Shown here piece by piece: positions 56,493-64,000 of a DNA stretch of 64,000 nucleotides (position 1 is the first letter of the stretch; the number at the start of each line of letters is the position of its first letter). The stretch lies in contig CAWCKT010000006.1 in the NCBI GenBank assembly GCA_963796155.1, forward strand, positions 186,001 through 250,000, given 5' to 3'. Source of the stretch: AP-15 sp963796155 (GTDB lineage Bacteria; Pseudomonadota; Alphaproteobacteria; ATCC43930; CGMCC-115725). Below the pieces are notes generated by a model. That model saw only the letters and a program-made list of their open reading frames with translations. It was not told where the DNA came from and ran no database searches. The translations under genes were made by a program, and so were the position numbers.

Positions 56493-57407
56493 TCAATCTA
56501 TGTGAAAAACGGCTTTGCCACGGATTTGCCGGTCGCGCAGTTGCGGACCGATCTGAGGGAGTTCGCGCCAGCTGTGCTCGACGAGATGGGGCTTCAATGA
56601 ACCGTCCGCGACGAGCCACGCCAATAACCCCAGATCGGGGGCAAACCGGTCCTCGGGCTCCGACGTGAAATAGGAAAAGCTCTGAATGCAGGCATTGGGA
56701 TGCTCGGCGAAGTCACGAAAGGTGACCGAGGTCGGCTCGCCCGACGAATTGCCGAAGATCACGATTGTCCCCCTCGCCTCGATGCGCGCAATCCCGGCGG
56801 CAAGCGAAGCGCCGCCCGCAGATTCGAGGATCAACGCGAACCGGCCTTTGGCCTTGTCGATGCCTTCGACGATTTCGGTGGCGCCGCGCAGATGCCGACC
56901 GCGCTCGGGCCCGCCGACGACGGCGGTGACGCGGGCACCCGATCGTGCGGCGATCTGAACCGCCATATGCCCAACCCCGCCGGCCGCACCGGTGATCAGC
57001 ACCCGCTTGCCGAGCAACGGCGCACCGTGACGCAGAGTGCGCAGCGCTGTTAGGCCAGCGACCGGCAAGGCGGCGGCTTCCTCGAGCAGGACATTGTCCG
57101 ACAATGCCGCCATCCGATGCGCCGGCACGGCCGCGCGCTCGGCCCAGCCGGCATTGTCGGTCAATGCGACGACGCGGGTGCCCGCGGTCGGTCCGCTGCC
57201 GTCGGCTGCCTGTTTGAGTACGACGGCGCCGATGTCCTGGCCAGGCCGCCAGCCTTCGGGGCGGATCTGAAAGAGCCGCAACTCGCCGCGATTTAGCGAG
57301 AAGGCGCGCACCTCGACCAGTGCCTCGTTGGGCGCGGGCTGCGGCTCAGCAATATCGCGCAATTCGACCGGCGCAGTACCGTTGGGCGTGTTGACCAGGG
57401 CGAGCAT
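56493..57407 (-). CDS. Zinc-binding-dehydrogenase-type quinone oxidoreductase (MDR)
   Basis: A 304-residue medium-chain reductase with NALVEVRAFSLNRGELRLF at the start, VKKxGDGVxxG-like GTRVVALTDNAGWAERAAVPAHRMAAL and the NADPH-binding ITGAAGGVGHMAVQIAARSGARV. Zinc ligands of alcohol dehydrogenases are absent, so it is a quinone oxidoreductase-like MDR. Peroxiredoxin and small secreted genes follow closely, suggesting an oxidative-stress group. Confidence 0.9.
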   Translation of the reverse strand: MLALVNTPNGTAPVELRDIAEPQPAPNEALVEVRAFSLNRGELRLFQIRPEGWRPGQDIGAVVLKQAADGSGPTAGTRVVALTDNAGWAERAAVPAHRMAALSDNVLLEEAAALPVAGLTALRTLRHGAPLLGKRVLITGAAGGVGHMAVQIAARSGARVTAVVGGPERGRHLRGATEIVEGIDKAKGRFALILESAGGASLAAGIARIEARGTIVIFGNSSGEPTSVTFRDFAEHPNACIQSFSYFTSEPEDRFAPDLGLLAWLVADGSLKPHLVEHSWRELPQIGPQLRDRQIRGKAVFHID

Positions 57408-57485
57408 GTCGGGCGCTCCTCCTTGCTCGTCATGGCCGGGCGTGAACTATGGCGTGACCCGGCCATCCACGAAGCTGCACGAGAT

Positions 57486-57514
57486 CCCCGGGTCAAGCCA
57501 GGTCAAGCCCGGGG
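57486..57514. repeat. GC-rich inverted repeat (REP-like)
   Basis: CCCCGGG (57486-57492) pairs with CCCGGGG (57508-57514) and repeats GGTCAAGCC in its loop. The pattern resembles the GTCATCCCCGGGCTTGACCCGGG dispersed repeats of alphaproteobacteria. Confidence 0.5.
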
Positions 57515-57516
57515 AT

Positions 57517-57551
57517 GACGTTAATCGGCCGATGGCCGGCCGATCAACGTC
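57517..57551 (-). terminator. Hairpin overlapping the end of the ketopantoate-reductase-like gene
   Basis: A 14-bp inverted repeat with one mismatch (57517-57530 with 57538-57551, 7-base loop) overlaps the stop codon of the minus-strand gene. It lacks a T-run, so termination may be Rho-dependent or the hairpin may protect the message end. Confidence 0.4.
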
Positions 57552-58617
57552 AGTTGAGTCGCAGGTCGATGATGTGCTTCGGATCGGGCTTCAACTCGCC
57601 GCGTTCGACCCGGGTGACGATATCGGTCAGGATCTTGTTGGTCGGTGTCGGGATGCCGGCCTCCTCGCCCTTGCGCGCGACAAACCCGTTGAGGAACTGG
57701 ATCTCGGTGCGGCGCCCCTTGAACATGTCCTGGCCGGTCGACGGCCGATGTTCGCCGCCGCCGGGGCGATTAGCCTCGGCGAGACGGTGCTCGTCGATTT
57801 CCCGGGTCGCCGCCGCGTCGCCCTCACCGGCGCGGGCGATCGTCTCCGGGTCCATGTGACTGACTTCGTCGAAGGTGTAGCCGAGGGCCTGGCCGACGCG
57901 GATCGCTTCGCTGCCGAGCCGGGTCGAGAAATGACGGATAGCGTCGTTCTTGATCATCTCGCGAGAGATCAGCCCGGTGCAGGCCGACAGCCCGTTGCCC
58001 ATGACGTTGGTGACGAGCTTCGACCAGCGCTCACCCCACAAGTTCTCGGTCACCATCGCGCTGTCGGCGTAGCCAACCAGCCGGCAGACTTCTTTGGCCC
58101 GGTCGGTTACGCGGCCGTGCACCTCACCGACGCGGAACACGGTGTGCCGCGAGCCCGATTTGCCGGCCGCTCGGCGCACCTGACCCGGCGCATGCAATTC
58201 GACGGTGATCGAGCTGGCGATCGAGCCCAGGGTCTTGCCCCAGCCGACGATGCCGGCGATCGTTTCCTCGTTCATGCAATTCTGCAATGAGACGACGTAG
58301 CCCCCGGGGGCCAGGTACTGCTTGATCATCGCCGTCGCCCAGGCGGTGTCGTAGGACTTCATGCAGACAAAGGCGATATCGATCGGCGCCTCTTTGCTCA
58401 ACTGCTGCGCCTCGGTCAGATGCAGCGCGCGCGGCCTGACGGTGAATGGCTCGACATCGCGGATATGGGTGATCCTCAGACCGTCCTTACGGATGGCTTC
58501 AACGTTTTCCGGCCACGGGTCGATATAGGTCACGTCCTCGCCGGCCTGCACCATATGGGCCCCGGCGTAACCGCCAACCGCTCCCGCACCGACAATCGCT
58601 ATCTTCTTCTTTGCCAT
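57550..58617 (-). CDS. 2-dehydropantoate 2-reductase family protein (ketopantoate-reductase-like)
   Basis: A 355-residue protein with the NADP motif IAIVGAGAVGGYAGAHMVQAG at residue 5 and the ApbA/PanE C-terminal helical domain (NLWGERWSKLVTNVMGNGLSACTG, with the catalytic Lys in ERWSKL). It is longer than PanE (about 300) by a loop at 270-320 (DPETIARAGEGDA, NRPGGGEHRPSTGQDMFKGRRTEIQFLNG). ATG 58617 has GGGAG nine bases upstream; an upstream frame was rejected. No other pantothenate gene is nearby, so the true substrate is uncertain. Confidence 0.88.
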   Translation of the reverse strand: MAKKKIAIVGAGAVGGYAGAHMVQAGEDVTYIDPWPENVEAIRKDGLRITHIRDVEPFTVRPRALHLTEAQQLSKEAPIDIAFVCMKSYDTAWATAMIKQYLAPGGYVVSLQNCMNEETIAGIVGWGKTLGSIASSITVELHAPGQVRRAAGKSGSRHTVFRVGEVHGRVTDRAKEVCRLVGYADSAMVTENLWGERWSKLVTNVMGNGLSACTGLISREMIKNDAIRHFSTRLGSEAIRVGQALGYTFDEVSHMDPETIARAGEGDAAATREIDEHRLAEANRPGGGEHRPSTGQDMFKGRRTEIQFLNGFVARKGEEAGIPTPTNKILTDIVTRVERGELKPDPKHIIDLRLN

Positions 58618-58756
58618 CACGTCTTCTCCCATCAGGTTCGCGGTACAGCCCACCGTGCGCGCTCGTCGCAATCTTAATACGGCCGACATGCCCGCGTCAC
58701 CCTATCGATAGCGGGCGCTCGGGCAATCACACCGCCTGCACCTCCATCGTCCACCA

Positions 58757-59038
58757 TCAACGGCTCTTGGGCCCGACGGGTTTTCGCGGACGCGCGCGCC
58801 GGCGAGCCGTCGGCGCGGCGCGGCGCATCCGCGGTTTGCCGCGCCCTTTGGACGAGCGCCAGGGGGCCCTCGTCGCCAGCCGCCAATCGACGATCATGCC
58901 GATCGGGATCGCCGCGATGCCGAGCGCCATCGCCGCGCTGGCAACGCGTTGGAACTTGACAAGGTCGGCCGCGACGACGATGAGCGCCAGTAGGAGCCCA
59001 GCGCCGAAGGTCAACAGCGCGGTCTTGGTGTAGCGCAT
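58757..59038 (-). CDS. Small membrane protein with basic C-terminal tail
   Basis: A 93-residue protein with two hydrophobic spans (TALLTFGAGLLLALIVVAADL and ASAAMALGIAAIPIGMIVDW) and an Arg/Pro/Ala-rich tail of 35 residues, probably cytoplasmic. Family unknown. It is divergent from the MaoC gene; the start at 59038 puts the first helix right after the N-terminus. Confidence 0.6.
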   Translation of the reverse strand: MRYTKTALLTFGAGLLLALIVVAADLVKFQRVASAAMALGIAAIPIGMIVDWRLATRAPWRSSKGRGKPRMRRAAPTARRRARPRKPVGPKSR

Positions 59039-59116
59039 TCGTGCGGCCGCGAAGCCTTTCCGATCCGGCGGTAAATCGGGTAGAGGATGCGGCGACAACA
59101 CGAGACGGGGAAGAGG

Positions 59117-59572
59117 ATGATAGAGCTCGAGCGGCCGGCGGATCTCGCTCACTATGTCGGTGAGGAAATCGGGGTCAGCGATTGGTTCACCGTTGACCAG
59201 GAAATCATCGACAAATTCGCCGACGCGACCGGCGACCACCAATGGATCCATGTCGATGTCGAGCGCGCCAAGCGCGAGATGCCGGGCGGCAAGACGATCG
59301 CCCACGGTTATCTGACATTGTCGCTGGTGCCGCGTTTGGCGCAGATGATCTACCGCGTCAAGAAGCGCTCGCGCGGGCTCAATTACGGCTCGAACCGGAT
59401 CCGCTTCACCGGACAGGTGCCGGCCGGCGCGCGCATCCGGCTGCACCAGAGAATCAAATCAGTCGATCCGGTGGAGGGCGGCGTACGCATCACCTCGGAA
59501 AGCACCGTCGAGGTCGAGGGTGCCGCCAAACCCGCGCTAATCGCCGAGACCATCAGCATGCAGTTCGACTGA
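59117..59572 (+). CDS. MaoC family dehydratase
   Basis: A 151-residue hot-dog hydratase/dehydratase: VGEEIGVSDWFTVDQEIIDKFADATGDHQWIHVDVERAK (catalytic Asp and His in ATGDHQWIH), TIAHGYLTLSLVPRL, GLNYGSNRIRFTGQVPAG. It likely hydrates enoyl-CoA. The ATG at 59117 follows GGGGAAGAGG. It stands alone. Confidence 0.93.
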   Translation: MIELERPADLAHYVGEEIGVSDWFTVDQEIIDKFADATGDHQWIHVDVERAKREMPGGKTIAHGYLTLSLVPRLAQMIYRVKKRSRGLNYGSNRIRFTGQVPAGARIRLHQRIKSVDPVEGGVRITSESTVEVEGAAKPALIAETISMQFD

Positions 59573-59667
59573 CAAAGAGGAGACCCGAGAACTCTCGGCC
59601 GAGACGGGCACGGCTCGCAGATCAAGGCGAACGGCCCTATTGATGCCCCGACAGAGTAGAGCGGGCC

Positions 59668-60510
59668 TCAGTCGAAATCGCTGGCCCAGCTGAGCACTGT
59701 GTAACCGTGGGGCAGCAGCGCCCAGATGCGGACAATGGCCACCCGGGTCAAGCGCGCGTTGCTTGGCCCGAACGCGCTCGCCGTGATCCGCGCCGTGAGC
59801 ATCTGCGGCTGCGATTGGTTAGCAGCGGTCGGGGCCTGAGGCGCCTGTCCGACCGCGGCGAGGGTTGCCGCCACGACAGGATCGGTACTTGCGGGGTTTG
59901 GCTCGGACGGCCCGAAGAGCGTCAGATGGGGCCGGATCGCAGCGAGCACGGCCGGGGTCATGCCCAGCACACGGCCGAGCTCGTCGAGGGTTTCGAGCGG
60001 AGCGCCCGGCGGCCCGTAATCGAGCCCCGCCGTACGATAATCCGCAAGCACCGCATCTGGCGGCCTGGCCGAGAGCGCAGTGCCGACCCAGTCGCCGATC
60101 GCCGCCGCCAGGCGGCGCGCACTTTCGGGGTCGCTCCCGGTAACCCGCAGCAATGCTTCAAGGACGGCCGGGGAGGCCTGGTTCGGGTTGATCCGGTCCG
60201 CCTCGTCTTGGAGCCGCACCACGACCCGGCTGTTGCCGATCGTGAGTTCGTGCGGGAGTCCATCGAGCTGCCAGCGCTGGTCCGGGTTCGGATCCAGCTG
60301 GTTGAACACGGCGGCAAAGATCGCCCCGTCATCGGCCGCTTCGGCGTCGGCGTCGGCGACGAGATTGCCGGCGATCCGAATCTCGGTTCGCCCGCTCGCC
60401 GTCAGATGAGCGACGATGAAAGCGATCAGCACCAGGGTCCACAGCACTATGATGAGGGCGAAGCCGCCGCCGCGCCGGTGGGCCCGGGATGATCGCGGTG
60501 GTTCCGTCAT
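59668..60510 (-). CDS. gspK: Type II secretion minor pseudopilin GspK
   Basis: A 280-residue protein with a basic leader, prepilin-type cleavage after GGG, and the hydrophobic helix FALIIVLWTLVLIAFIVAHL, then the GspK globular region with two helix-hairpin-helix-like SAM domains (INPNQASPAVLEALLRVTGSDPESARRLAAAIGDWV). GspK caps the pseudopilus tip with GspI and GspJ. It follows gspD with a 5-base gap on the minus strand; the other pseudopilins are not in the window. Confidence 0.88.
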   Translation of the reverse strand: MTEPPRSSRAHRRGGGFALIIVLWTLVLIAFIVAHLTASGRTEIRIAGNLVADADAEAADDGAIFAAVFNQLDPNPDQRWQLDGLPHELTIGNSRVVVRLQDEADRINPNQASPAVLEALLRVTGSDPESARRLAAAIGDWVGTALSARPPDAVLADYRTAGLDYGPPGAPLETLDELGRVLGMTPAVLAAIRPHLTLFGPSEPNPASTDPVVAATLAAVGQAPQAPTAANQSQPQMLTARITASAFGPSNARLTRVAIVRIWALLPHGYTVLSWASDFD

Positions 60511-60515
60511 TGGGC

Positions 60516-62807
60516 CTACAGGCCGTTCGGGTTGGCCGTCCCCGGAATCCCCTGGCGCTGCAGCTGCTGCGGGACGAGACCGGCGTTGATCAGCTGGTTG
60601 CGCAGATCCTCCGTCAGCGCGCGCGCATCGCGCTGATCATGCACGACGTGTGGCGTGATCAGCACGAGCAGTTCGGTGCGCGCACGGGTGTTTTGTTGGG
60701 TCGAAAACAGCGTGCCGAGAAGAGGAATGTCTTTAACAAGGGGGATACCGACGCTTCCTTCGTTCGCATTATCGCGGATCAAGCCTGCCATTCCGACCGT
60801 TTGGCCATCCTGCACAGCCACCCGCGTACGAAATGTCTGATCGTCGAAGGTCGGCGAACCCATGACGGTGTTCTCCGCCGCCGCCGCGACATCGCTCACT
60901 TCCTGGGCGATGTCGAGGGTAACGAGGCCGCCCGAGTTGACGCGCGGGGTCACCTGCATGATGACGCCCGTCGAATGATAGTCGACGCTGTTGACGACCG
61001 GTGCCCCCGTGGTCAGGGTACTCGTCGCGGTCCCGGTGAGGACCGGCACTTGTTGGCCGACCTGCAGACGCGCCGGCTCGTTGTCGAGCACCATGACCTG
61101 GGGCGCCGACAGCACCTTGACTTTGGTCACGTTGGCCAGCGCCGAAAGCGCGAAATTTGGCGCCTTGCTCAGGACGAAGCCTGGGAAACTCGAGGGATAG
61201 GACAGGCCTCCCAGGAAAGGAAGGGTCGTGCCCCCTGTTGGAGCGCCCGGTGGACCCCCCAGCGTTTCGGCAAAATGGTCGGTCTTGAAGAAGAATTGGG
61301 TGCCGTATTGCAGTGCATCATTGAGGTCGACCTCGGCGATCGTCGCTTCGATCAGCACCTGCAGGGGGATGATGTCGATCTTGCGCAGCATCCCCTCGAT
61401 CACGGCGTACTCGGTCGGCGTGGCATAGATCAGAAGAGCATTGTTGCGCCGGTTGGCGATGATGCGCATGCGGTTCTCCACCCCGGCGCCACCGGCGGGT
61501 CCTGTTTCGGTCGATAATGGCTCGGTGGCGGGGGGCGTGGCCTCGGCTGCCGCCGTCGGTTGCGGAATGTTTGCGCCCAGCCCGCCGCCGACGCCCGGCC
61601 CTCCGGCGGCGCCCGGCACCACACCCGTCGGGGCACCGGCCCCTCCGCCGGCGCCGCCGAGGCCTGCCGTGGAGCCCTGACCACCGAAACCCGTCGTGCC
61701 GCCGCCCGGCGGGCGCCCCCCGCCGATCGTAAGCTGCTCGGTGCCCGGTGCGGTGGTGCCCGGCGGCGCGGGAGTAGGGCTGACATTGCGCGGCGTAAAC
61801 GCGCGTTGAAGTAACAGCTCGAGGTCCGCGCTCTGGCCATTCTGGACATAATAGACGTGCCAGGCGCGCGCGGTCGCGTCCTCGACCCGGTTCATCAGGC
61901 CGACAAAGCGTCTCGCCGCATCGATATAGCGAGGCTGCGAGGAGACCACGAGAACGGCGTTGACCCGTTCCATCGGCAGCACGCGGACGACACCGGCAAG
62001 CGCGCCTTCCCCTTGCGCCTGCAACACCCGCTCGAGCTCGCCGGCGAGCTTGGCGGGGTCGCTGTCGCCGACCGGGAAAAGGGCATAAGACTGGCCGGCG
62101 AGAATGTCGATGTCGAAGGCGCGCACTAGACTGACCAAGGTCTGGCGGACCGCCGCATCGCCGCTCACGACCAGGGCATTGCGCCCGGCATCGGCGCCGA
62201 TCTTGCCGCCCTCGGCCACATAGGGCTCGAGCATCTTGGCGAGATCCCTGGCGGCCGCATAGCGCAGCGGCACCACCTGGGTGCCTGCGCCGATGGGGTT
62301 GGCTCCGGAGACTTGGTTGGTCGCTGCGCCTACGGCGATCGGCACGACGGCGTAAACCCCATTCTTCTCGACCAGCGTCGCCCCATTTTCGTTGAGCAAG
62401 GTCTCCAGCGTGGGCAGCAGCGCCGAGCGAGCTAGCGGCGTCCCGGTCTCGATCGACCCGGTACCGTGCACGTTTGGGTCGATCGTGTAGCTGAGCTTCA
62501 GCGTAGTACCCAGGATGGTGCGGGCAATCTCACGAATGTCGGTATCAACGAAATTGAGCGTGACGTCGCCGGCTTGCCCACTGGCGCCGGGCGTTGGCGA
62601 CGGTGCGACCACCGGCGTCGTTACGCCGCCGCGCGCTTCGAAGGCGCGCTCTTGGCTGCGGTCGATCGGGATCGCGCCGTTCACGCGCGGCGGCGCTGCC
62701 TCCAAGGCCCTTGGCTCTTCGAGCGGCTCCAGTCCTGGCGGTGAGGGGTAGATCTGGCACGCCGTGAGACCTGCGAGCACCACCGCCAGCGCCGGCAGGC
62801 GGCTCAT
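60516..62807 (-). CDS. gspD: Type II secretion outer-membrane secretin GspD
   Basis: A 763-residue secretin with a lipoprotein signal (LAGLTACQ, Cys17), so it may reach the outer membrane without a separate pilotin. N0 (VTLNFVDTDIREIARTILGTTLKLSY, residues 85-110), N1-N2 (IGAGTQVVPLRYAAARDLAKMLEPYV, ILAGQSYALFPVGDSDPAKLAGELERVLQ), N3 interrupted by a Gly/Pro/Thr-rich linker, and the secretin domain (QVLIEATIAEVDLNDALQYGTQFFF, VLSAPQVMVLDNEPARLQVGQQVPVLTG, GGLVTLDIAQEVSDVA, ELLVLITPHVV). It overlaps gspN by 4 bases. Confidence 0.95.
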   Translation of the reverse strand: MSRLPALAVVLAGLTACQIYPSPPGLEPLEEPRALEAAPPRVNGAIPIDRSQERAFEARGGVTTPVVAPSPTPGASGQAGDVTLNFVDTDIREIARTILGTTLKLSYTIDPNVHGTGSIETGTPLARSALLPTLETLLNENGATLVEKNGVYAVVPIAVGAATNQVSGANPIGAGTQVVPLRYAAARDLAKMLEPYVAEGGKIGADAGRNALVVSGDAAVRQTLVSLVRAFDIDILAGQSYALFPVGDSDPAKLAGELERVLQAQGEGALAGVVRVLPMERVNAVLVVSSQPRYIDAARRFVGLMNRVEDATARAWHVYYVQNGQSADLELLLQRAFTPRNVSPTPAPPGTTAPGTEQLTIGGGRPPGGGTTGFGGQGSTAGLGGAGGGAGAPTGVVPGAAGGPGVGGGLGANIPQPTAAAEATPPATEPLSTETGPAGGAGVENRMRIIANRRNNALLIYATPTEYAVIEGMLRKIDIIPLQVLIEATIAEVDLNDALQYGTQFFFKTDHFAETLGGPPGAPTGGTTLPFLGGLSYPSSFPGFVLSKAPNFALSALANVTKVKVLSAPQVMVLDNEPARLQVGQQVPVLTGTATSTLTTGAPVVNSVDYHSTGVIMQVTPRVNSGGLVTLDIAQEVSDVAAAAENTVMGSPTFDDQTFRTRVAVQDGQTVGMAGLIRDNANEGSVGIPLVKDIPLLGTLFSTQQNTRARTELLVLITPHVVHDQRDARALTEDLRNQLINAGLVPQQLQRQGIPGTANPNGL

Positions 62808-63424
62808 TTTTGTCCCCCCGCCCGCGGCGGCCGAGGCGGCAGCGGACCGGGAACGACGGGCGGGACGCCCGGTCTCGGCAGCAGGGCGGCCGCCGGGGGC
62901 GGCTGAGCAAGCAGACGCGCAGCGGGATTCACGGCAGGCGTTGGTCCCGGCTGAGGGACAAGATTAGGATCGACCTTGGGTTCCAGGGTCTTGGTTCCGC
63001 CGGGGCCGCTCAACGAGACCTCGCGCGGTGTGATGTTCTCGATTCGCCAACCGTTGACGTCCTCGCCTTCAGTAAGCGTCAGCGGCTTGGCGCCGTTCAC
63101 GGCGAAGATCGCGACGTGATGCCCGGGCTCGGTGACAATCCCGGTCAGCCGCGTGTCAGCAAGGTCGGAGCCGCTCGCGCCATCGTTGGCGGCGCCCTGC
63201 GGGGGCCGGCGAGTGCTGCTGAACAGTGGTCGGGCAAGGGCCATCGCGAGCAGTTCGTCAAGTCGTGCGTTCGGGGCTCGAGGCACGGCTGCAGCAGCAT
63301 CGGGTCGCTGTGGAAGCTCAGTCAACGCCGCGTCGTTGGCGGCTGGTTCGAGCTCGACAAAGACTATCGCGCCGAAGATCAGGCAGCCGGCGAGCAGCAG
63401 GTATATTACCAAACGATCGATCAT
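62804..63424 (-). CDS. Type II secretion protein GspN/GspC-like
   Basis: A 206-residue protein with one N-terminal helix (LVIYLLLAGCLIFGAIVF), a periplasmic linker, and a homology-region-like domain (LTGIVTEPGHHVAIFAVNGAKPLTLTEGEDVNGWRIENITPREVSLSGPGGTKTLEP), then a Pro/Ala-rich tail. By order (M-N-D) it matches XpsN of Xanthomonas, the inner-membrane partner that touches GspD, equivalent to GspC. The name is inferred from the gene order and fold. Confidence 0.8.
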   Translation of the reverse strand: MIDRLVIYLLLAGCLIFGAIVFVELEPAANDAALTELPQRPDAAAAVPRAPNARLDELLAMALARPLFSSTRRPPQGAANDGASGSDLADTRLTGIVTEPGHHVAIFAVNGAKPLTLTEGEDVNGWRIENITPREVSLSGPGGTKTLEPKVDPNLVPQPGPTPAVNPAARLLAQPPPAAALLPRPGVPPVVPGPLPPRPPRAGGQK

Positions 63425-64000
63425 GGCTTGGCGGCGACCGGGTTTTCGTTGCTGCGGAAGCCATAGACGTCGAGCCCGGCATCGAGCCCCGACGTTGCCG
63501 GTGTGCCCGGCCGCCTCAGCACGCCATGAATATGCACATTGTCGATGACGAGCGGCGGCATTGCCGCCTCAAGTCTGGCGAGGAGTTTCACCAAAGTCTC
63601 ATATGGGCCGCTGAGCACGTAGCGCAGGCCAATGCGGTGATAGCCCGCGTGCACCTCTGCCGGGAGGCTTTCGGTGCTGCCGATCGTGGCACCGACAGAA
63701 GTGGCAAGCTCCTCGATATGGCTTTGCAGATTGGCCGAAGCGATGGCGTCGCTGGCGCCCTCCAAGGTGACCTTACGCGTGCCCGCCGCCGCGCGCAGCT
63801 CCGCCGCCTGCGCGCGTAAAGCGGGCAACTCCTCCGCGGCCGCCTTCAGCCGAGGGAGCAGAATGAGCCGGTTCTCCAGGACCGCATGGCGTTCGGCGTA
63901 GACGTCCAGAAGCGGAATCACCACCAGGAGATACACGCTCACCAGCGTGACCAGCAGCAAAATCAATGCCCAAAACCGGCCGTGCCGGCCAGTCGGGAGG
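63421..64000 (-). CDS. Type II secretion inner-membrane protein GspM, 5' end beyond the window
   Basis: The frame runs off the right edge. The last 180 or so residues include the transmembrane helix LLLVTLVSVYLLVVIPLLDVY, a helical segment (RLKAAAEELPALRAQAAELRAAAG) and a ferredoxin-like periplasmic domain (LQSHIEELATSVGATIGSTESLP, GLRYVLSGPYETLVKLLARLEAAMPPLVIDNVHIHG), typical of GspM. A TTG at 63966 exists, but residues LPTGRHGRFWA upstream in frame look native, so the real start is outside. It overlaps gspN by 4 bases. Confidence 0.85.
   Translation of the reverse strand, partial: LPTGRHGRFWALILLLVTLVSVYLLVVIPLLDVYAERHAVLENRLILLPRLKAAAEELPALRAQAAELRAAAGTRKVTLEGASDAIASANLQSHIEELATSVGATIGSTESLPAEVHAGYHRIGLRYVLSGPYETLVKLLARLEAAMPPLVIDNVHIHGVLRRPGTPATSGLDAGLDVYGFRSNENPVAAKP

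Overview
The window is about 64 kb of GC-rich DNA with dense, short-spaced genes and frequent 4-base start/stop overlaps. It looks chromosomal and alphaproteobacterial. Supporting signs are the SerC type, HisZ, an IscR-led cysteine desulfurase operon, a polyhydroxybutyrate depolymerase, a type II secretion order like that of Xanthomonas, and dispersed GC-rich palindromes. No rRNA, CRISPR array, transposase or integrase gene was seen. Species cannot be given from this alone; a Rhodospirillales-like bacterium is a reasonable guess.

Layout. 1-1.5 kb: FTR1 iron permease, cupredoxin and the start of a secreted protein. 1.7-8.6 kb: TetR regulator, amidohydrolase, cytochrome P450, [3Fe-4S] ferredoxin, luciferase-like flavin oxidoreductase and NHL-repeat protein, a likely catabolic cluster with sua5 embedded in it. 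8.7-10.4 kb: an AT-richer, isolated gene with a PD-(D/E)xK-like motif beside a degenerate tRNA-Ser. 10.7-16.2 kb: serC, serA, hisZ and purA. 17-23.9 kb: cysE, iscR, two cysteine desulfurases, iscA, a shortened HscA-like gene, fdx, tenA, mnmA and tRNA-Met, i.e. cysteine synthesis, sulfur mobilisation and tRNA thiolation in one row. 24.4-32.7 kb, minus strand: a broken amidohydrolase, then (in transcription order) esterase, FIST protein, thpR, EVE protein, a BufA/BufB/BufC bufferin-type peptide operon and a class III nucleotide cyclase that overlaps bufC by one base.

32.8-39.6 kb: an ABC exporter (permease frameshifted), a ybhL-type BI-1 gene, a DUF4258/DUF2283 toxin-antitoxin-like pair lying between two copies of the 3' end of ybhL, a solute-binding protein, and a VapBC pair whose toxin carries an in-frame stop. 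39.7-44.4 kb: another solute-binding protein flanked by short direct repeats, and a LysR gene divergent from a small-ORF/DUF2255/SDR/SDR group. 44.9-50.7 kb: polA (with a palindromic repeat inside its reading frame and an apparent frameshift), a zinc-finger protein, a lipoprotein hydrolase, a CDP-archaeol-synthase-like membrane protein and a metallophosphoesterase. 51-59.6 kb: tRNA-Arg and a mix of metabolic genes. 59.7-64 kb: type II secretion genes gspM, gspN, gspD and gspK.

The most interesting system is the bufferin-type operon joined to a CACHE/HAMP-like adenylate/guanylate cyclase. Other points of note are the mini-HscA, the ybhL-tail duplication around a toxin-antitoxin pair, the nuclease-like gene at a damaged tRNA, and a polA whose proofreading residues look lost. 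Five genes carry apparent single-base frameshifts, so base-level errors in the assembly must be considered before calling any of them dead.
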